The notes beneath the pieces were generated by a model. That model made no database searches. It saw nothing but the letters and a program-made list of their open reading frames with translations, and had not been told where the DNA came from. A stretch of 32,938 nucleotides of DNA from assembly GCA_019119775.1 (NCBI GenBank), contig DWWL01000058.1, forward strand, positions 1-32,938, written 5' to 3'. The first letter of the stretch is position 1; every line of letters begins with the position of its first letter. Shown here piece by piece: positions 22,371-31,630 of this stretch. This DNA comes from Candidatus Lachnoclostridium pullistercoris (GTDB lineage: Bacteria > Bacillota > Clostridia > Lachnospirales > Lachnospiraceae). A program made the translations under genes and the position numbers.

Positions 22371-23273
22371 CTACCCCAGAAATGACTGTATTTTGTCCGG
22401 CGGCATGGTTTTCAGCTTTGCGTTCAGAAGTTCCAGAAACTTGCGGATCGCGGACTGTTTCTCATTTCCATTAAACAGATAATAGATCATCTGATACGGC
22501 GGCGCCTCTTTTAACTCATAAATATGAGCCCCATTCTTCCGAAACCGCTCTCCCGTAGTATAAGGCGCAAATGTCCAGTAATCTCCCTTCAGAAAATAAA
22601 GAGCCAGAATGGCATGTTCCAGCACCACCACCGGAGAAATCATTTCGTTGAAATGGTTCGCGTGCCATTCTTTAAACTCCTTATTCCAGGCGACAAAAAT
22701 TTCTTTATCCTCCTGAAGCGCCTCCAGCTCTATCCAGCCGTTATCGTTCGGAAGCTCTCCGTAGGAAGCTACCACAAATGCCTCCCTGTAAGCCGGCCGA
22801 ACCTGTGTCCTGGAAGGAAGAGGCTGGGAATAATCCTGAAGAGTGATGAACGCAAGGTCATATATTCCTCTTTCCATATACCGATAGGTATCTTCTGAAA
22901 AGGCATTGTAGAGCCGCAGAAGGTATCCCTGCTCCGTAAACTTCAAAAACAGGTCCCAGAGCATATTGTGGTTTAAACTGTCCACAGACGCCACCGCCAG
23001 AGTTTCCCTGTCTTTATTCGCAGAAATAGAATTGGTCTCCTCCCACAGGCGCTGCCATTTCCACGCAATACGGTAAAATTCCGTCCCCTCCTCTGTGAGC
23101 TTCACCTCCCGGTATCCCTTCCTGCGGATGAAAAGAGGATATCCCAGTTCCTCTTCCATCACCTGGATCCTTCTGGTGAGCGCCGGCTGAGTAATGTAAA
23201 GATTCTGTGCCGCCGTTGACAGCGTACCGTATTTCACCACTGCGAGAAACGCCTCGATTTCCAGCAAAGTCAT
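22371..23273 (-). CDS. LysR-family transcriptional regulator
   Basis: The 300-residue product has the N-terminal LysR winged helix-turn-helix (LEIEAFLAVVKYGTLSTAAQ, then NLYITQPALTRRIQVMEEEL, residues 4-43) and a C-terminal periplasmic-binding-like effector domain. I chose the ATG at 23273 because GGGAGGG lies seven bases upstream and it starts the family sequence. It is divergent from the MalY2-NhaC operon and upstream of the permease-esterase unit, so it probably controls both. The effector is unknown. Confidence 0.92.
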   Translation of the reverse strand: MTLLEIEAFLAVVKYGTLSTAAQNLYITQPALTRRIQVMEEELGYPLFIRRKGYREVKLTEEGTEFYRIAWKWQRLWEETNSISANKDRETLAVASVDSLNHNMLWDLFLKFTEQGYLLRLYNAFSEDTYRYMERGIYDLAFITLQDYSQPLPSRTQVRPAYREAFVVASYGELPNDNGWIELEALQEDKEIFVAWNKEFKEWHANHFNEMISPVVVLEHAILALYFLKGDYWTFAPYTTGERFRKNGAHIYELKEAPPYQMIYYLFNGNEKQSAIRKFLELLNAKLKTMPPDKIQSFLG

Positions 23274-23309
23274 AGTGTCCCTCCCCTGCAAATATAAATC
23301 ATCTTTTAT

Positions 23310-23338
23310 ATTTTATATCAGATATTGGCATTTTTCAA
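23310..23338 (-). promoter_or_regulatory. Candidate promoter of the LysR gene
   Basis: On the minus strand TTGAAA (23333-23338) and TAAAAT (23310-23315) are spaced by 17 bases. No strong plus-strand promoter was found for the divergent MalY2 gene: a good TATACT (about 23355) lacks a proper -35 box. That would fit activator-dependent expression. Confidence 0.5.
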
Positions 23339-23364
23339 CAAACAGCAAAACGTTTATACTCTCA

Positions 23365-23376
23365 AATATAAGTAAA
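23365..23376. promoter_or_regulatory. Candidate LysR-site motif (copy in MalY2 control region)
   Basis: AATATAAGTAAA occurs here and, identically and in the same orientation, at 22319-22330 upstream of the permease promoter. Both copies flank the LysR gene, so the motif is a candidate recognition sequence. AT-rich background makes chance occurrence possible. Confidence 0.35.
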
Positions 23377-23421
23377 TTGTCAGTTTTTCAAAGAGAATAT
23401 CTGGCAGAAGGAGGATAATAT

Positions 23422-24615
23422 ATGCAGTATAATTTTGATCAGAAGCTGGACCGCACAAAACTCCACACCATGAAATGGGAGTATGAACAGGACCGTAAGC
23501 ACAATCCGAATCTTCTCTGCTTCGGAACGGCTGAGATGGATTTCCAGGCGGCTCCTCCTATTTTAAAGGCGTTTCAGGAGGTAGTGGATCACGGCCATTT
23601 CGGCTACCCTTACAAGCGGGATTCTTATTATGAGGCTGTGACCGGCTGGTTCCGGCGTCACTGCGGCTTTGAGATTCAGAAAGACTGGATCGCCAACGGA
23701 GTGGCCATTTATCCATCTTTTCAGGCATTGATCGAGGGGCTCTCCGAGCCGGGAGATGAGGTGATCTTCCACTCTCCGGTGCATTTTATCTTTCAGGACA
23801 TTATCCGCTCCCTAAAGCGCGTACCGGTAGAAAATCCTCTGAAGGTCGCGAACGGCCGGTATGAGATGGATTTTGATGACCTGGAAAAAAAGATCACCGA
23901 AAAGACCAGACTGTTTATCCTGTGCAATCCCCACAACCCGGTGGGACGGGCATGGACGCCGGAAGAGCTGAAGGTTCTGACTGATATATGCGTAAAGCAC
24001 CATATTATCATGATCTCCGACGAAGTGTATTTCGGTCTGATCTACCCTGGAAAAACCTATACTCCCCTGGCATCCATTTCCAGAGAAGCCTCTTTAAACA
24101 GCGTCACCTGCATCAGCCCCAGCAAATCCTACAATCTGACCGGAATCAAGCATTCCCTGGTAATCACGGAAAATCCGGAAATTCTGGAAAAATACAAGGC
24201 AGAACTGCACAAAAACAATGAGTTTTTCGGCGAAAGCATTTTCGGCCATGCCGCTGTCGAAGCCGCTTTCTCTGCCTGTGACCAGTGGTCCGAACAGCTG
24301 ATGGAATATATCGCAGAGAACTATCAGACGGCCCGAGACTTTGCAGAAAAGCATCTGCCTGGAGTAAAAGTATTTGAACCTGATGCCACTTACTTTCTCT
24401 GGATGGATTTCCGCTGCCTGAATCTGTCTGACGAAGAACTGACCGCCTTCTTTGAAGACGAAGCTCAGGTAGAAGTTTCTCAGGGCTACTCCCTTGGAAC
24501 CGGGGGCAGCGGTTTCATCCGCCTGAACATGGCAACTCAGACAAGTATTCTGACAGAAGGACTGGAACGCATTGAAGCGGCATTTCAGCGTCATATGAAC
24601 AAAACGGAGGATTGA
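23422..24615 (+). CDS. MalY/PatB-type aminotransferase, C-S lyase (paralogue 2)
   Basis: This is a 397-residue fold-type I PLP enzyme of the MalY/PatB family. It has the LCFGTAEMDFQ opening (the PMWVADMDF region), ILCNPHNPVGRAW, ISDEVYFGLI and the PLP lysine Lys235 in ISPSKSYNLTG. It is clearly diverged from paralogue 1 (16787-17998). A strong AAGGAGGA precedes the ATG. The stop is two bases before the start of the NhaC-type antiporter, so the pair is translationally coupled. Aminotransferase-NhaC pairs suggest processing of an imported amino acid or thio-compound; the substrate is unknown. Confidence 0.92.
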   Translation: MQYNFDQKLDRTKLHTMKWEYEQDRKHNPNLLCFGTAEMDFQAAPPILKAFQEVVDHGHFGYPYKRDSYYEAVTGWFRRHCGFEIQKDWIANGVAIYPSFQALIEGLSEPGDEVIFHSPVHFIFQDIIRSLKRVPVENPLKVANGRYEMDFDDLEKKITEKTRLFILCNPHNPVGRAWTPEELKVLTDICVKHHIIMISDEVYFGLIYPGKTYTPLASISREASLNSVTCISPSKSYNLTGIKHSLVITENPEILEKYKAELHKNNEFFGESIFGHAAVEAAFSACDQWSEQLMEYIAENYQTARDFAEKHLPGVKVFEPDATYFLWMDFRCLNLSDEELTAFFEDEAQVEVSQGYSLGTGGSGFIRLNMATQTSILTEGLERIEAAFQRHMNKTED

Positions 24616-24617
24616 AA

Positions 24618-26030
24618 ATGAATAAAAAACAGCTCACATTTAACCAGGCACTGATCGGCTTTATCCTTCCTCTGATCGGTGTGATCAGTCTGGTACTCAC
24701 CGGAAACAATATTGTGATCGCTCTGTTCGCCGCAGTCCTGATCGAATCTTTTTACTGTCTGCTTCAGGGTTTTCAGTGGTCTGACATCGAAGATGCGCTC
24801 ATAAAAGGGGGCAGCGGCATGCTGGGCGCCGTTCTGATCATGATCCTGGTCGGCATCATGATCGCCGTATGGATGGCATCCGGCACCATTCCCGCCCTTC
24901 TTTACTACGGAATGAAGATCATCAGCCCCCGGATTTTTCTTCCCGTCACATTTATTCTGTGTATGCTCACTGCCCTGGCAACGGGAACCAGCTGGGGTGC
25001 CGCAGGGACTATGGGAATCGCTTTGATCGGAGTCGCTTCTGGAATGGGAATGCCCCTGCCCATGGTTGCGGGCGCCATTATCGCAGGCGCTATCATCGGA
25101 GATAAAATGTCTCCTCTCTCCGACAGCGTGCTTCTCGCCTCCGCCAGCTCCGGAACCTCCATTTTTGACCTGATTCCCTGCATGTTTTACACCACTGTTC
25201 CCCTGGGAATCGTATGTCTGATCGCCTACTGGATCATGGGACTGCAGTACGGAAGCTCTTCCATGGATCTTGACTCGATCAGCCAGCTGACAAACGGGCT
25301 GAGCTCTGTCTTCCGCATCAATGTAATCATGCTCATTCCGCTCCTCATCGTACTGGTCATGTCAGCAAAGAAATGCCCCGGCTTTCTCACCTTTACCTGC
25401 GGCATTCTCTCCGGGATCATCCTTGCAGTCCTTTTTCAGGGGCAATCCCTGAATCAGGTACTGGATTATGCCGTAAACGGCTATGTCTGCCATTCCGGGC
25501 TGGATGCTCTCGACTCTCTTCTTTCCAGAGGCGGGGCTCTGAGTATGGGGCAGATCGTGTTCGCCTCCCTCATGGCTGGCATGTTTTCCGGATCTCTGAA
25601 ATATCTGGGAACCCTTGACGTCCTTATGTCCAGATTAAAGCTGGTGATCAAAAATTCCACCAGTCTGGTGATCACCACCGTCTGTGTGTGTATCGTTCTG
25701 ATGATGGGAGGCGGAGGCCAGTACTCTACTCTCACTCTTCCGGGAGCTGCTTTCGGGGACTTTTATAAAGAGATGGACGTTCACTCCGCCGTTCTCGGCC
25801 GCACGATGGAGGATGTGGGAACTATGATCGAACCTATCATCCCGTGGACCGTATCAGGTATTTACTACTCGGGTCTTTTTGGAGTGACTGTCGCTCAGTA
25901 TTTTCCTTTCACGATAATCGCTTTCCTCTCCCCGGTTCTGGCCATTGTAAATGCCATTTTCGGCTTCGGCATTTTCCACTGCTCCGATCCGGTCAAATAT
26001 AATCCATTCTGGAGAAGAAAAGACCGGTAA
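24618..26030 (+). CDS. NhaC-family Na+/H+ antiporter-like transporter
   Basis: The 470-residue product has about 11 membrane segments. It carries the NhaC-type signature ATGTSWGAAGTMGIALIGVA and the IIAGAIIGDKMSPLSDSVLL motif, with charged Asp/Lys/Ser residues inside the membrane region. Family members exchange Na+ for H+, and some act on organic substrates such as malate/lactate (MleN). I chose the ATG at 24618, with GGAGG seven bases upstream, over a TTG six bases earlier. It is coupled to the MalY2 gene. Confidence 0.92.
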   Translation: MNKKQLTFNQALIGFILPLIGVISLVLTGNNIVIALFAAVLIESFYCLLQGFQWSDIEDALIKGGSGMLGAVLIMILVGIMIAVWMASGTIPALLYYGMKIISPRIFLPVTFILCMLTALATGTSWGAAGTMGIALIGVASGMGMPLPMVAGAIIAGAIIGDKMSPLSDSVLLASASSGTSIFDLIPCMFYTTVPLGIVCLIAYWIMGLQYGSSSMDLDSISQLTNGLSSVFRINVIMLIPLLIVLVMSAKKCPGFLTFTCGILSGIILAVLFQGQSLNQVLDYAVNGYVCHSGLDALDSLLSRGGALSMGQIVFASLMAGMFSGSLKYLGTLDVLMSRLKLVIKNSTSLVITTVCVCIVLMMGGGGQYSTLTLPGAAFGDFYKEMDVHSAVLGRTMEDVGTMIEPIIPWTVSGIYYSGLFGVTVAQYFPFTIIAFLSPVLAIVNAIFGFGIFHCSDPVKYNPFWRRKDR

Positions 26031-26052
26031 CGCACTCATCAGCTGCTGCCAG

Positions 26053-26089
26053 GAGGGCCCGGCATTCCGCAGAATGCCAGGCCCTCTTT
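26053..26089 (+). terminator. Terminator after NhaC gene (shared with convergent valS)
   Basis: GAGGGCCCGGCATTC (26053-26067) and GAATGCCAGGCCCTC (26072-26086) form a 15-bp stem with one mismatch and a four-base loop. The T-tail is short (TTTCC). It lies between convergent genes and may act on both. Confidence 0.75.
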
Positions 26090-26110
26090 CCTGTATCCGT
26101 CAATCAATTT

Positions 26111-28762
26111 TTACTTTTCCAGCTGGCCCAGTCTCTCCTTCACCTGCTCCATCATGTGGGTGTACTTCTCCAGCTTCGCCCGCTCCTCGGCCACCTTCGC
26201 CTCGGGAGCGCGGCTCATGAATTTCTCATTGTTCAGCATTCCGTTGACTCTGGCAAGCTCGCCGGTCAGACGTTTCTCCTCGTTTTTCAGACGCTCGATC
26301 TCCTTCTCAATGTCCACCAGCTCCGCGAAGGGCAGGTAGATATTGGCCTGGGGGATCACTGCGGACACAGCGTCCTCGCCGATGCCGGCTTTGTCCTTCT
26401 GCAGGAATACTTCGCTGGCATATCCCAGAGTGGCAAAGAATACGCGGCTGCGCTCAAACACCGCCAGCAGATCCTCGTTTTCGGAAACCACGTACACTTT
26501 GGCCTTCTTGCTGGGGGGAACATTCATGGAAGTTCTCACGCCGCGGATAGCCCGCACTGCCTCCTTGATGATCTCCACATCTCTCTCATCAGCGTCAAAA
26601 TCCCAGTCCGCCCGGTACTCCGGCCAGGAAGAGATCATGATCGACTCTTCCTCGTCCTGAAGGTTGCAGAAGATCTCCTCTGTGATGAAGGGCATAAAGG
26701 GATGAAGCAGCTTCAGGGACTGGATGAGCACCGTCTTTAAGGTCCAGATAGCCGCCGCCGTGGTGGAATCTCCCTCTCCCCACAGTCTGGGCTTCACCAT
26801 CTCGATATACCAGTCGCAGAATTCCTCCCAGATAAAGTCATAGACCTTCTGCAGGGCGATTCCCAGTTCATACCGGTCCATATTGTCCGTGACTTCCTTC
26901 GCCAGGCGGTTCACCTTTGACAGGATCCAGCGGTCCGCCATGGTCAGGTCAGAAAGCTCCACCTTTCCCGCCGGAGCCTTCTCAATGTTCATCATGATAA
27001 AGCGGCTGGCATTCCACACCTTGTTGGCAAAATTGCGGCTGGCCTCCACTCTCTCCCAGTAGAAGCGCATGTCGTTGCCGGGGGCATTTCCCGTCATCAG
27101 GGTCATTCTCAGAGCGTCCGCGCCGTATTTTTCCACCACTTCCAGAGGATCAATGCCGTTGCCCAGAGACTTGCTCATCTTCCGGCCCTGGGAGTCTCTC
27201 ACCAGGCCGTGGATCAGCACCGTGTGGAAGGGCACCGTTCCCGTCTGCTCCAGAGCGGAGAACACCATGCGCACCACCCAGAAGAAAATAATGTCGTAGC
27301 CTGTCACGAGCACATCTGTGGGGTAGAAATACTCAAGCTCCGGCGTCTTGTCCGGCCAGCCCAGCGTGGAGAAGGGCCACAGGGCTGAGGAGAACCAGGT
27401 GTCCAAAGTGTCCTCATCCTGAGTGAAATGGTTTCCGCCGCACTTGGGGCATTTCTCCGGCATTTCCCGGGCAACCACCATCTCCCCGCACTCATCACAA
27501 TAGTAAGCCGGGATCCGGTGTCCCCACCAAAGCTGTCTGGAAATGCACCAGTCCTTGATTCCTTCCAGCCAGTGGAGGTAGGTCTTTCCGAAGTTTTCCG
27601 GCACAAATTTCAGATCTCCGTTCTTTAACGCCGCGATGGCCGGCTTCGCCATCTCATCCATTCTCACAAACCACTGCTGCTTCACCATAGGCTCCACTGT
27701 GGTCTTGCAGCGGTCATGGGTTCCCACGTTGTGGGCGTGGGGAACTACCTTCACCAGAAGGCCCTGCTCCTTTAAATCCTCCACCATGGCTTTTCTCGCC
27801 TCGTAGCGGTCCATGCCGAAATATTTTCCGGGAATGCTGATGGTGGCGTCATCGTTCATCATGCAGATCTCCGGCAGATTGTGGCGGCGGCCAACCTCAA
27901 AGTCATTGGGGTCGTGAGCCGGCGTAATCTTCACGCAGCCCGTTCCAAATTCCCTATCCACGTACTCATCGGCGATCACCGGAATCTCCCGGTCTGTGAG
28001 GGGGAGCTTCAGCATCTTTCCGATCAGGTCTTTGTACCGCTCGTCCTCGGGATTTACAGCCACTGCCGTGTCGCCTAACATCGTCTCCGGACGGGTGGTG
28101 GCGATCTCCACATAGCGGCCTTCTTCCCCTACGATGGGGTAATTGATATGCCAGAAGAAGCCGTTCTGCTCCTCATGGACCACCTCCGCGTCGGAGATGG
28201 ACGTCTGGCACACCGGACACCAGTTGATGATCCTGGATCCTTTATAAATGTAGCCTTTTTCATACAGGCGGATAAATACTTCCTTTACCGCTCTGGAACA
28301 GCCCTCGTCCATGGTAAAGCGCATCCGGTCCCAGTCAGCGGAAACGCCCATCTTGTACATCTGGCTGATGATGCGGCTCTCATACTCTTCTTTCCACTTC
28401 CAGGCTTCCTTCAAAAATCCTTCCCGGCCCAGATCGTGCTTGTCGATGCCTTCCTCCTTCAGCTTGTTAATCACCTTCACCTCGGTGGCAATGGCTGCGT
28501 GGTCTGTTCCCGGCTGCCACAGGGCCTCATAGCCCTGCATTCTCTTATAGCGGATCAGGATATCCTGCATGGTGTTGTCCAGGGCGTGCCCCATATGAAG
28601 CTGGCCCGTCACGTTTGGCGGAGGCATTACAATGGTAAACGGCTTCTTTCCTTTTCTCTTTCCTTCCTCCGCATCCGCGTGAAAATACTTCTTGTCCAGC
28701 CACTTCTGGTAGATGCGGCTCTCAATTTCACCGGGGGAATAGGTCTTCTCCAGTTCTTTCAT
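26111..28762 (-). CDS. valS: Valyl-tRNA synthetase
   Basis: ValRS charges tRNA-Val and edits misactivated threonine. The 883-residue product has usual bacterial length. The HIGH motif reads HMGH (residues 56-59) in [17 protein letters not shown]. An editing domain occupies the middle ([20 protein letters not shown]). The KMSKS motif is in [14 protein letters not shown], followed by the anticodon-binding domain and a C-terminal coiled coil. A CysxxCys zinc-ribbon-like segment (CDECGEMVV...CPKCGG) lies near residue 430. It is the last gene of a T-box-regulated operon after NUDIX and DUF6472-like genes. Confidence 0.97.
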   Translation of the reverse strand: MKELEKTYSPGEIESRIYQKWLDKKYFHADAEEGKRKGKKPFTIVMPPPNVTGQLHMGHALDNTMQDILIRYKRMQGYEALWQPGTDHAAIATEVKVINKLKEEGIDKHDLGREGFLKEAWKWKEEYESRIISQMYKMGVSADWDRMRFTMDEGCSRAVKEVFIRLYEKGYIYKGSRIINWCPVCQTSISDAEVVHEEQNGFFWHINYPIVGEEGRYVEIATTRPETMLGDTAVAVNPEDERYKDLIGKMLKLPLTDREIPVIADEYVDREFGTGCVKITPAHDPNDFEVGRRHNLPEICMMNDDATISIPGKYFGMDRYEARKAMVEDLKEQGLLVKVVPHAHNVGTHDRCKTTVEPMVKQQWFVRMDEMAKPAIAALKNGDLKFVPENFGKTYLHWLEGIKDWCISRQLWWGHRIPAYYCDECGEMVVAREMPEKCPKCGGNHFTQDEDTLDTWFSSALWPFSTLGWPDKTPELEYFYPTDVLVTGYDIIFFWVVRMVFSALEQTGTVPFHTVLIHGLVRDSQGRKMSKSLGNGIDPLEVVEKYGADALRMTLMTGNAPGNDMRFYWERVEASRNFANKVWNASRFIMMNIEKAPAGKVELSDLTMADRWILSKVNRLAKEVTDNMDRYELGIALQKVYDFIWEEFCDWYIEMVKPRLWGEGDSTTAAAIWTLKTVLIQSLKLLHPFMPFITEEIFCNLQDEEESIMISSWPEYRADWDFDADERDVEIIKEAVRAIRGVRTSMNVPPSKKAKVYVVSENEDLLAVFERSRVFFATLGYASEVFLQKDKAGIGEDAVSAVIPQANIYLPFAELVDIEKEIERLKNEEKRLTGELARVNGMLNNEKFMSRAPEAKVAEERAKLEKYTHMMEQVKERLGQLEK

Positions 28763-28781
28763 AGATAGTCTCCTTTTCGTC

Positions 28782-28982
28782 TCAAATCTGTTTTCTCACG
28801 ATCCGGTACTCGTCGTTCAATCGGTAATAGGGACAGTCAAAGGACTGGCTTCCCAGAAACCTGGCCATCTCGTCCTCGTCTAAGCTGGCCTCGCACACAT
28901 AGTACTCAAAATCTTCGTCATATACATAATTTTCACAGGTTTCGCAGTTACTTGTCTTCTTCCTGGTATTCTTCTTCTCCAC
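28782..28982 (-). CDS. DUF6472-like small Cys-rich protein (66 aa)
   Basis: I chose a GTG start at 28982 because AAGGAG lies five bases upstream. This gives 66 residues and overlaps the NUDIX gene end by 35 bases. The product is acidic and has four Cys (residues 13, 16, 30 and 50) in a CxxC...C...C pattern that could bind zinc. Segments are [29 protein letters not shown] and [16 protein letters not shown]. It resembles the Lachnospiraceae DUF6472 family by memory of the pattern. Its function is unknown. It lies between NUDIX and valS in one unit. Confidence 0.75.
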   Translation of the reverse strand: MEKKNTRKKTSNCETCENYVYDEDFEYYVCEASLDEDEMARFLGSQSFDCPYYRLNDEYRIVRKQI

Positions 28983-29493
28983 GGGCACTCCTTCTGATCC
29001 CCTCCCGGTCCGCCAGATATGCTTCCAGGATCCGGTAGGCGATCTCACTCCCTTTCAGTTTCTCCATCGCCTCGTCCACCGGCACCCACAGGGCGGAGTC
29101 CACTTCTGTGGACAGGTTCAGATCTACTTTCTTCGCAAATCCCACATATCCCAGCATAAGCAGTTCCTTCTCCTTGATGGCAAAGGTGCGGACCCTGGCG
29201 ATGGAATCCATCTTCACGCCGATCTCCTCTTCCACCTCGCGGAAAGCGGTTTCCTCTGCTGTCTCGCCCGGCTTTATGTATCCGGCCACTAAGACGTAAT
29301 TGTTCTCCATGATATAATCCTGGCGCAGGAGAGCCGCCTCCTCAAACTCGTTGATCACCAGAGTGATGATGCAGGGTGACGGATGCTCATACCAGGCAAT
29401 ATCACAGGAATCGCAGAAGGGCACTTCCCCTTCATCCCACATTTTCCGCATTCTCAGCTTTTTCCCGCATTCCGGGCAGTACTTGTACAGCAT
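28948..29493 (-). CDS. NUDIX hydrolase with N-terminal zinc ribbon (NudC-like)
   Basis: NUDIX enzymes hydrolyse nucleoside diphosphates linked to another group. The 181-residue product has a four-Cys zinc ribbon (YCPECGKK, Cys6 and Cys9; FCDSCD, Cys27 and Cys30). The NUDIX box follows: Gly71, Glu77 and REVEEEIGV at 85-93, fitting GX5EX7REUXEEXGU. The layout is like NAD+ pyrophosphatase NudC but shorter, without its N-terminal domain. AAAGGAG precedes the ATG. It is the first gene after a valine T-box leader and lies upstream of a DUF6472-like gene and valS. The link to translation or valine status is inference. Confidence 0.92.
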   Translation of the reverse strand: MLYKYCPECGKKLRMRKMWDEGEVPFCDSCDIAWYEHPSPCIITLVINEFEEAALLRQDYIMENNYVLVAGYIKPGETAEETAFREVEEEIGVKMDSIARVRTFAIKEKELLMLGYVGFAKKVDLNLSTEVDSALWVPVDEAMEKLKGSEIAYRILEAYLADREGIRRSARGEEEYQEEDK

Positions 29494-29605
29494 ATGAATC
29501 TCCTTTCCTCGATCAAATATCCAGACCTTGCGGCAGCCGCCGGACGGATACGCAGCCAGCTGTCAAATGGACTCTCTGACATCCGCCTGGCTCGTTGCCC
29601 GCGGA

Positions 29606-29912
29606 AACAAAAACGCCCTCTGCACATTTCTTTCGTGTGCAAAGGGCGAATAAAACCGCGGTACCACCTTTTTTCACCGCCGCCTTCCGGCCGCGGCCTC
29701 TTCCGGCCCGATAACGGGGGCCACTCGGGTACAGCTACGGAAAACGTCTGCCGGCCAGAGCCTTCCGCCCTTCCGACACCTTCCTTCACCGTCCGGCTCC
29801 GAAGCCACCTTCCGTCTTTCCTTCCCGGACGCCTCCCAGCCTGATGGGCGTTCCTCTCTGCAGGGGCAAAAGCACGTACTCTTCTTCTTCTCAGCCTGTG
29901 TCCTGTTTCTTT
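29606..29912 (-). promoter_or_regulatory. Valine T-box riboswitch (NUDIX-DUF6472-valS leader)
   Basis: On the minus strand the T-box core AAGGTGGTACCGCGG (29656-29670) precedes a terminator with arms CGCCCTTTGCACA and TGTGCAGAGGGCG (29614-29648) and TTTTTGTTT. Stem I starts with GAAGAAGAAGAGTA. The 3' side contains the triplet GTG (29806-29808) in AGGTGGCTTC, at the same place as TGG in the trpS leader of this window (AATGGGCTCC), so the specifier reads Val. The downstream operon ends with valS, which supports this. Confidence 0.9.
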
Positions 29913-29915
29913 CCT

Positions 29916-29944
29916 ATCATATAGAGTTTGGGGCTGTTTGTCAA
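29916..29944 (-). promoter_or_regulatory. Promoter of the valine T-box operon
   Basis: On the minus strand a perfect TTGACA (29939-29944) and TATGAT (29916-29921) are spaced by 17 bases. The start falls just upstream of the T-box stem I. Confidence 0.88.
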
Positions 29945-29965
29945 GTACTCAGTTTTGCCGCGGAC

Positions 29966-29984
29966 GGCGGATTCCGCCTTTTTT
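29966..29984 (+). terminator. Plus-strand terminator-like hairpin
   Basis: GGCGG-ATT-CCGCC followed by six T residues reads on the plus strand, between two minus-strand genes. It could stop antisense transcription or be coincidental. Downstream of the ABC permease gene on the minus strand, another stem CCGGGACG/CGTCCCGG (about 30014-30045) lacks a T-tail. Confidence 0.4.
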
Positions 29985-30049
29985 CTTCATCCCGAAGCCA
30001 TGGAGATAGATCTCCGGGACGTTGACCCGGCCGTCCCGGGTCTTTTCCT

Positions 30050-31627
30050 TCACCCGGCCGCCAGCTCCGGCGCGTACTCCGCCAGAAAATCATGGGCCAC
30101 GTCCTTCGGATCCTGGTCCTCCTCGTCCACCAGATAATTGAGTTCCGCCATCCGGTCGGTGGTCAGCACCTCTCCCAACTCCCTGGAAATGTCCGCAAGC
30201 TCCGGATACTGCTCCATCACCTCTCCCCGGAAGACGGGAACCGCATAGTAGGGCGGGAAAGCGCCCTTGTCGTCCTCCAGCACCACCAGATCAAATTTCT
30301 TCAGCAGGCCGTCGGTGGAATAGGCGTCGATCAGATCCCCCTCCCCGCTCATGAGAGCCGTATATCTGGGGGCGCCGTCCACTCCCGTCTCCTCCGCAAA
30401 CTCCAGGCCGTACAGCGCCTTCACTCCCGGCAGCCCGTCCTCACGGTTTAAAAACGTGAGGGTGGTGGTGGCGCGCAGTCTGCCGTTCCATTTTTTCAGA
30501 TCGCTGATGGTCTTTAAACCGTACTTTTCCGCGATCTCCTTCGTGGTGGACAGAGTGTAGGTGTTGTTCACATTGAGAGAATCCAGCACCTCCAGCCCGT
30601 AAAGCTCTTTCATGCCGGCTTTCGACTCCTCATACACCCGCTCCACGTCGGAGATGGCCGGCTGATCCAGGATGCTCACGTAAATCGTGCCTGTGTATTC
30701 AATGTAGCCGTCAATCTCCCCGCTGTCAATGGCGGTGACGCACACGGATGAACCGCCCAGGTCCAAAACCGTATCCACCGAAAGACCCATCTTTGTCTCA
30801 ATGGCCTCCGAGAGCATGCAGGCCAGGATCTCATTCTCGGAAAAATCCATGCTGGCAATGCGCAGGTCGCTCTTTTTTGCCGGCTGAAACAGCGTCACCC
30901 CGATGAGGGCTGCCACCAGCACCACCGCGGTGCCGGCCACCAGTTTTTCCCGGCCTTTCCGCTTCTTTTTTTCCTGCTTGCTGCTCCCCGGAAGCAGGCT
31001 GATGGGTGTCACCAGCACCTCCACCGCCGCAAAGATCCGGTCTACCAGAAGGGCCAGAATACAGGCAGGAATGGCGCCGGCCAAAATCTTCACGTTGTTG
31101 ACCAGGCGGATGCCGGAAAACACCAGATCTCCCAGTCCGCCGCCGCCCACATAGGCCGCCAGAGTCATCAGTCCCACGGCGGAAACGGCGGAGATGCGCA
31201 CACCGGTCATGATCACCGGAAGGGCCATGGGAATCCGCACCTTAAATAAAATCTGGCTCTTTGTCAGGCCGATTCCCTCCGCTGCCTCCAGCATCTGAGG
31301 GCTGATGTTCATCAGGCCCGCATATGTATTTTTAATGATGGGAAGAAGGGAATAGATCACCACCAGAAACACCGCCGGCTTCATCCCAATGCCCAGAATG
31401 GGAATGGCCAGGCCTAAAAGCGCCATGCTGGGAATGGCCTGCACCAGATTGGCAAACGCCAGGACCGGTTTGCTGGCCGGCTTCACGTAGGAGATCAGGA
31501 TCCCCAGCGGAATTCCGATGGCGATGGCGGCTAAGAGCGCCAGAGCCGTCAGCTGAATGTGTTCCATCAAAAGAGCAAATACCTCGTCCCCCGAAGTCAG
31601 GAAATAATTCACCAAATCTCTGATCAT
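30050..31627 (-). CDS. ABC osmoprotectant-type permease fused to substrate-binding domain
   Basis: The 525-residue product combines two proteins that are separate in Bacillus OpuB/OpuC. Residues about 1-215 form an inner-membrane permease with five to six membrane segments and the EAA-like loop AAEGIGLTKSQILFKVRIPMA. After a basic linker (SSKQEKKKRKGREK) and a membrane segment (about 228-247) come about 275 residues of a glycine-betaine/choline/carnitine-type binding protein (VDTVLDLGGSSVCVTAIDSGEIDGYIEYTG). The binding domain is thus tethered to the outer face of the membrane. The gene follows the ATPase by three bases. Confidence 0.93.
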   Translation of the reverse strand: MIRDLVNYFLTSGDEVFALLMEHIQLTALALLAAIAIGIPLGILISYVKPASKPVLAFANLVQAIPSMALLGLAIPILGIGMKPAVFLVVIYSLLPIIKNTYAGLMNISPQMLEAAEGIGLTKSQILFKVRIPMALPVIMTGVRISAVSAVGLMTLAAYVGGGGLGDLVFSGIRLVNNVKILAGAIPACILALLVDRIFAAVEVLVTPISLLPGSSKQEKKKRKGREKLVAGTAVVLVAALIGVTLFQPAKKSDLRIASMDFSENEILACMLSEAIETKMGLSVDTVLDLGGSSVCVTAIDSGEIDGYIEYTGTIYVSILDQPAISDVERVYEESKAGMKELYGLEVLDSLNVNNTYTLSTTKEIAEKYGLKTISDLKKWNGRLRATTTLTFLNREDGLPGVKALYGLEFAEETGVDGAPRYTALMSGEGDLIDAYSTDGLLKKFDLVVLEDDKGAFPPYYAVPVFRGEVMEQYPELADISRELGEVLTTDRMAELNYLVDEEDQDPKDVAHDFLAEYAPELAAG

Positions 31628-31630
31628 ACC

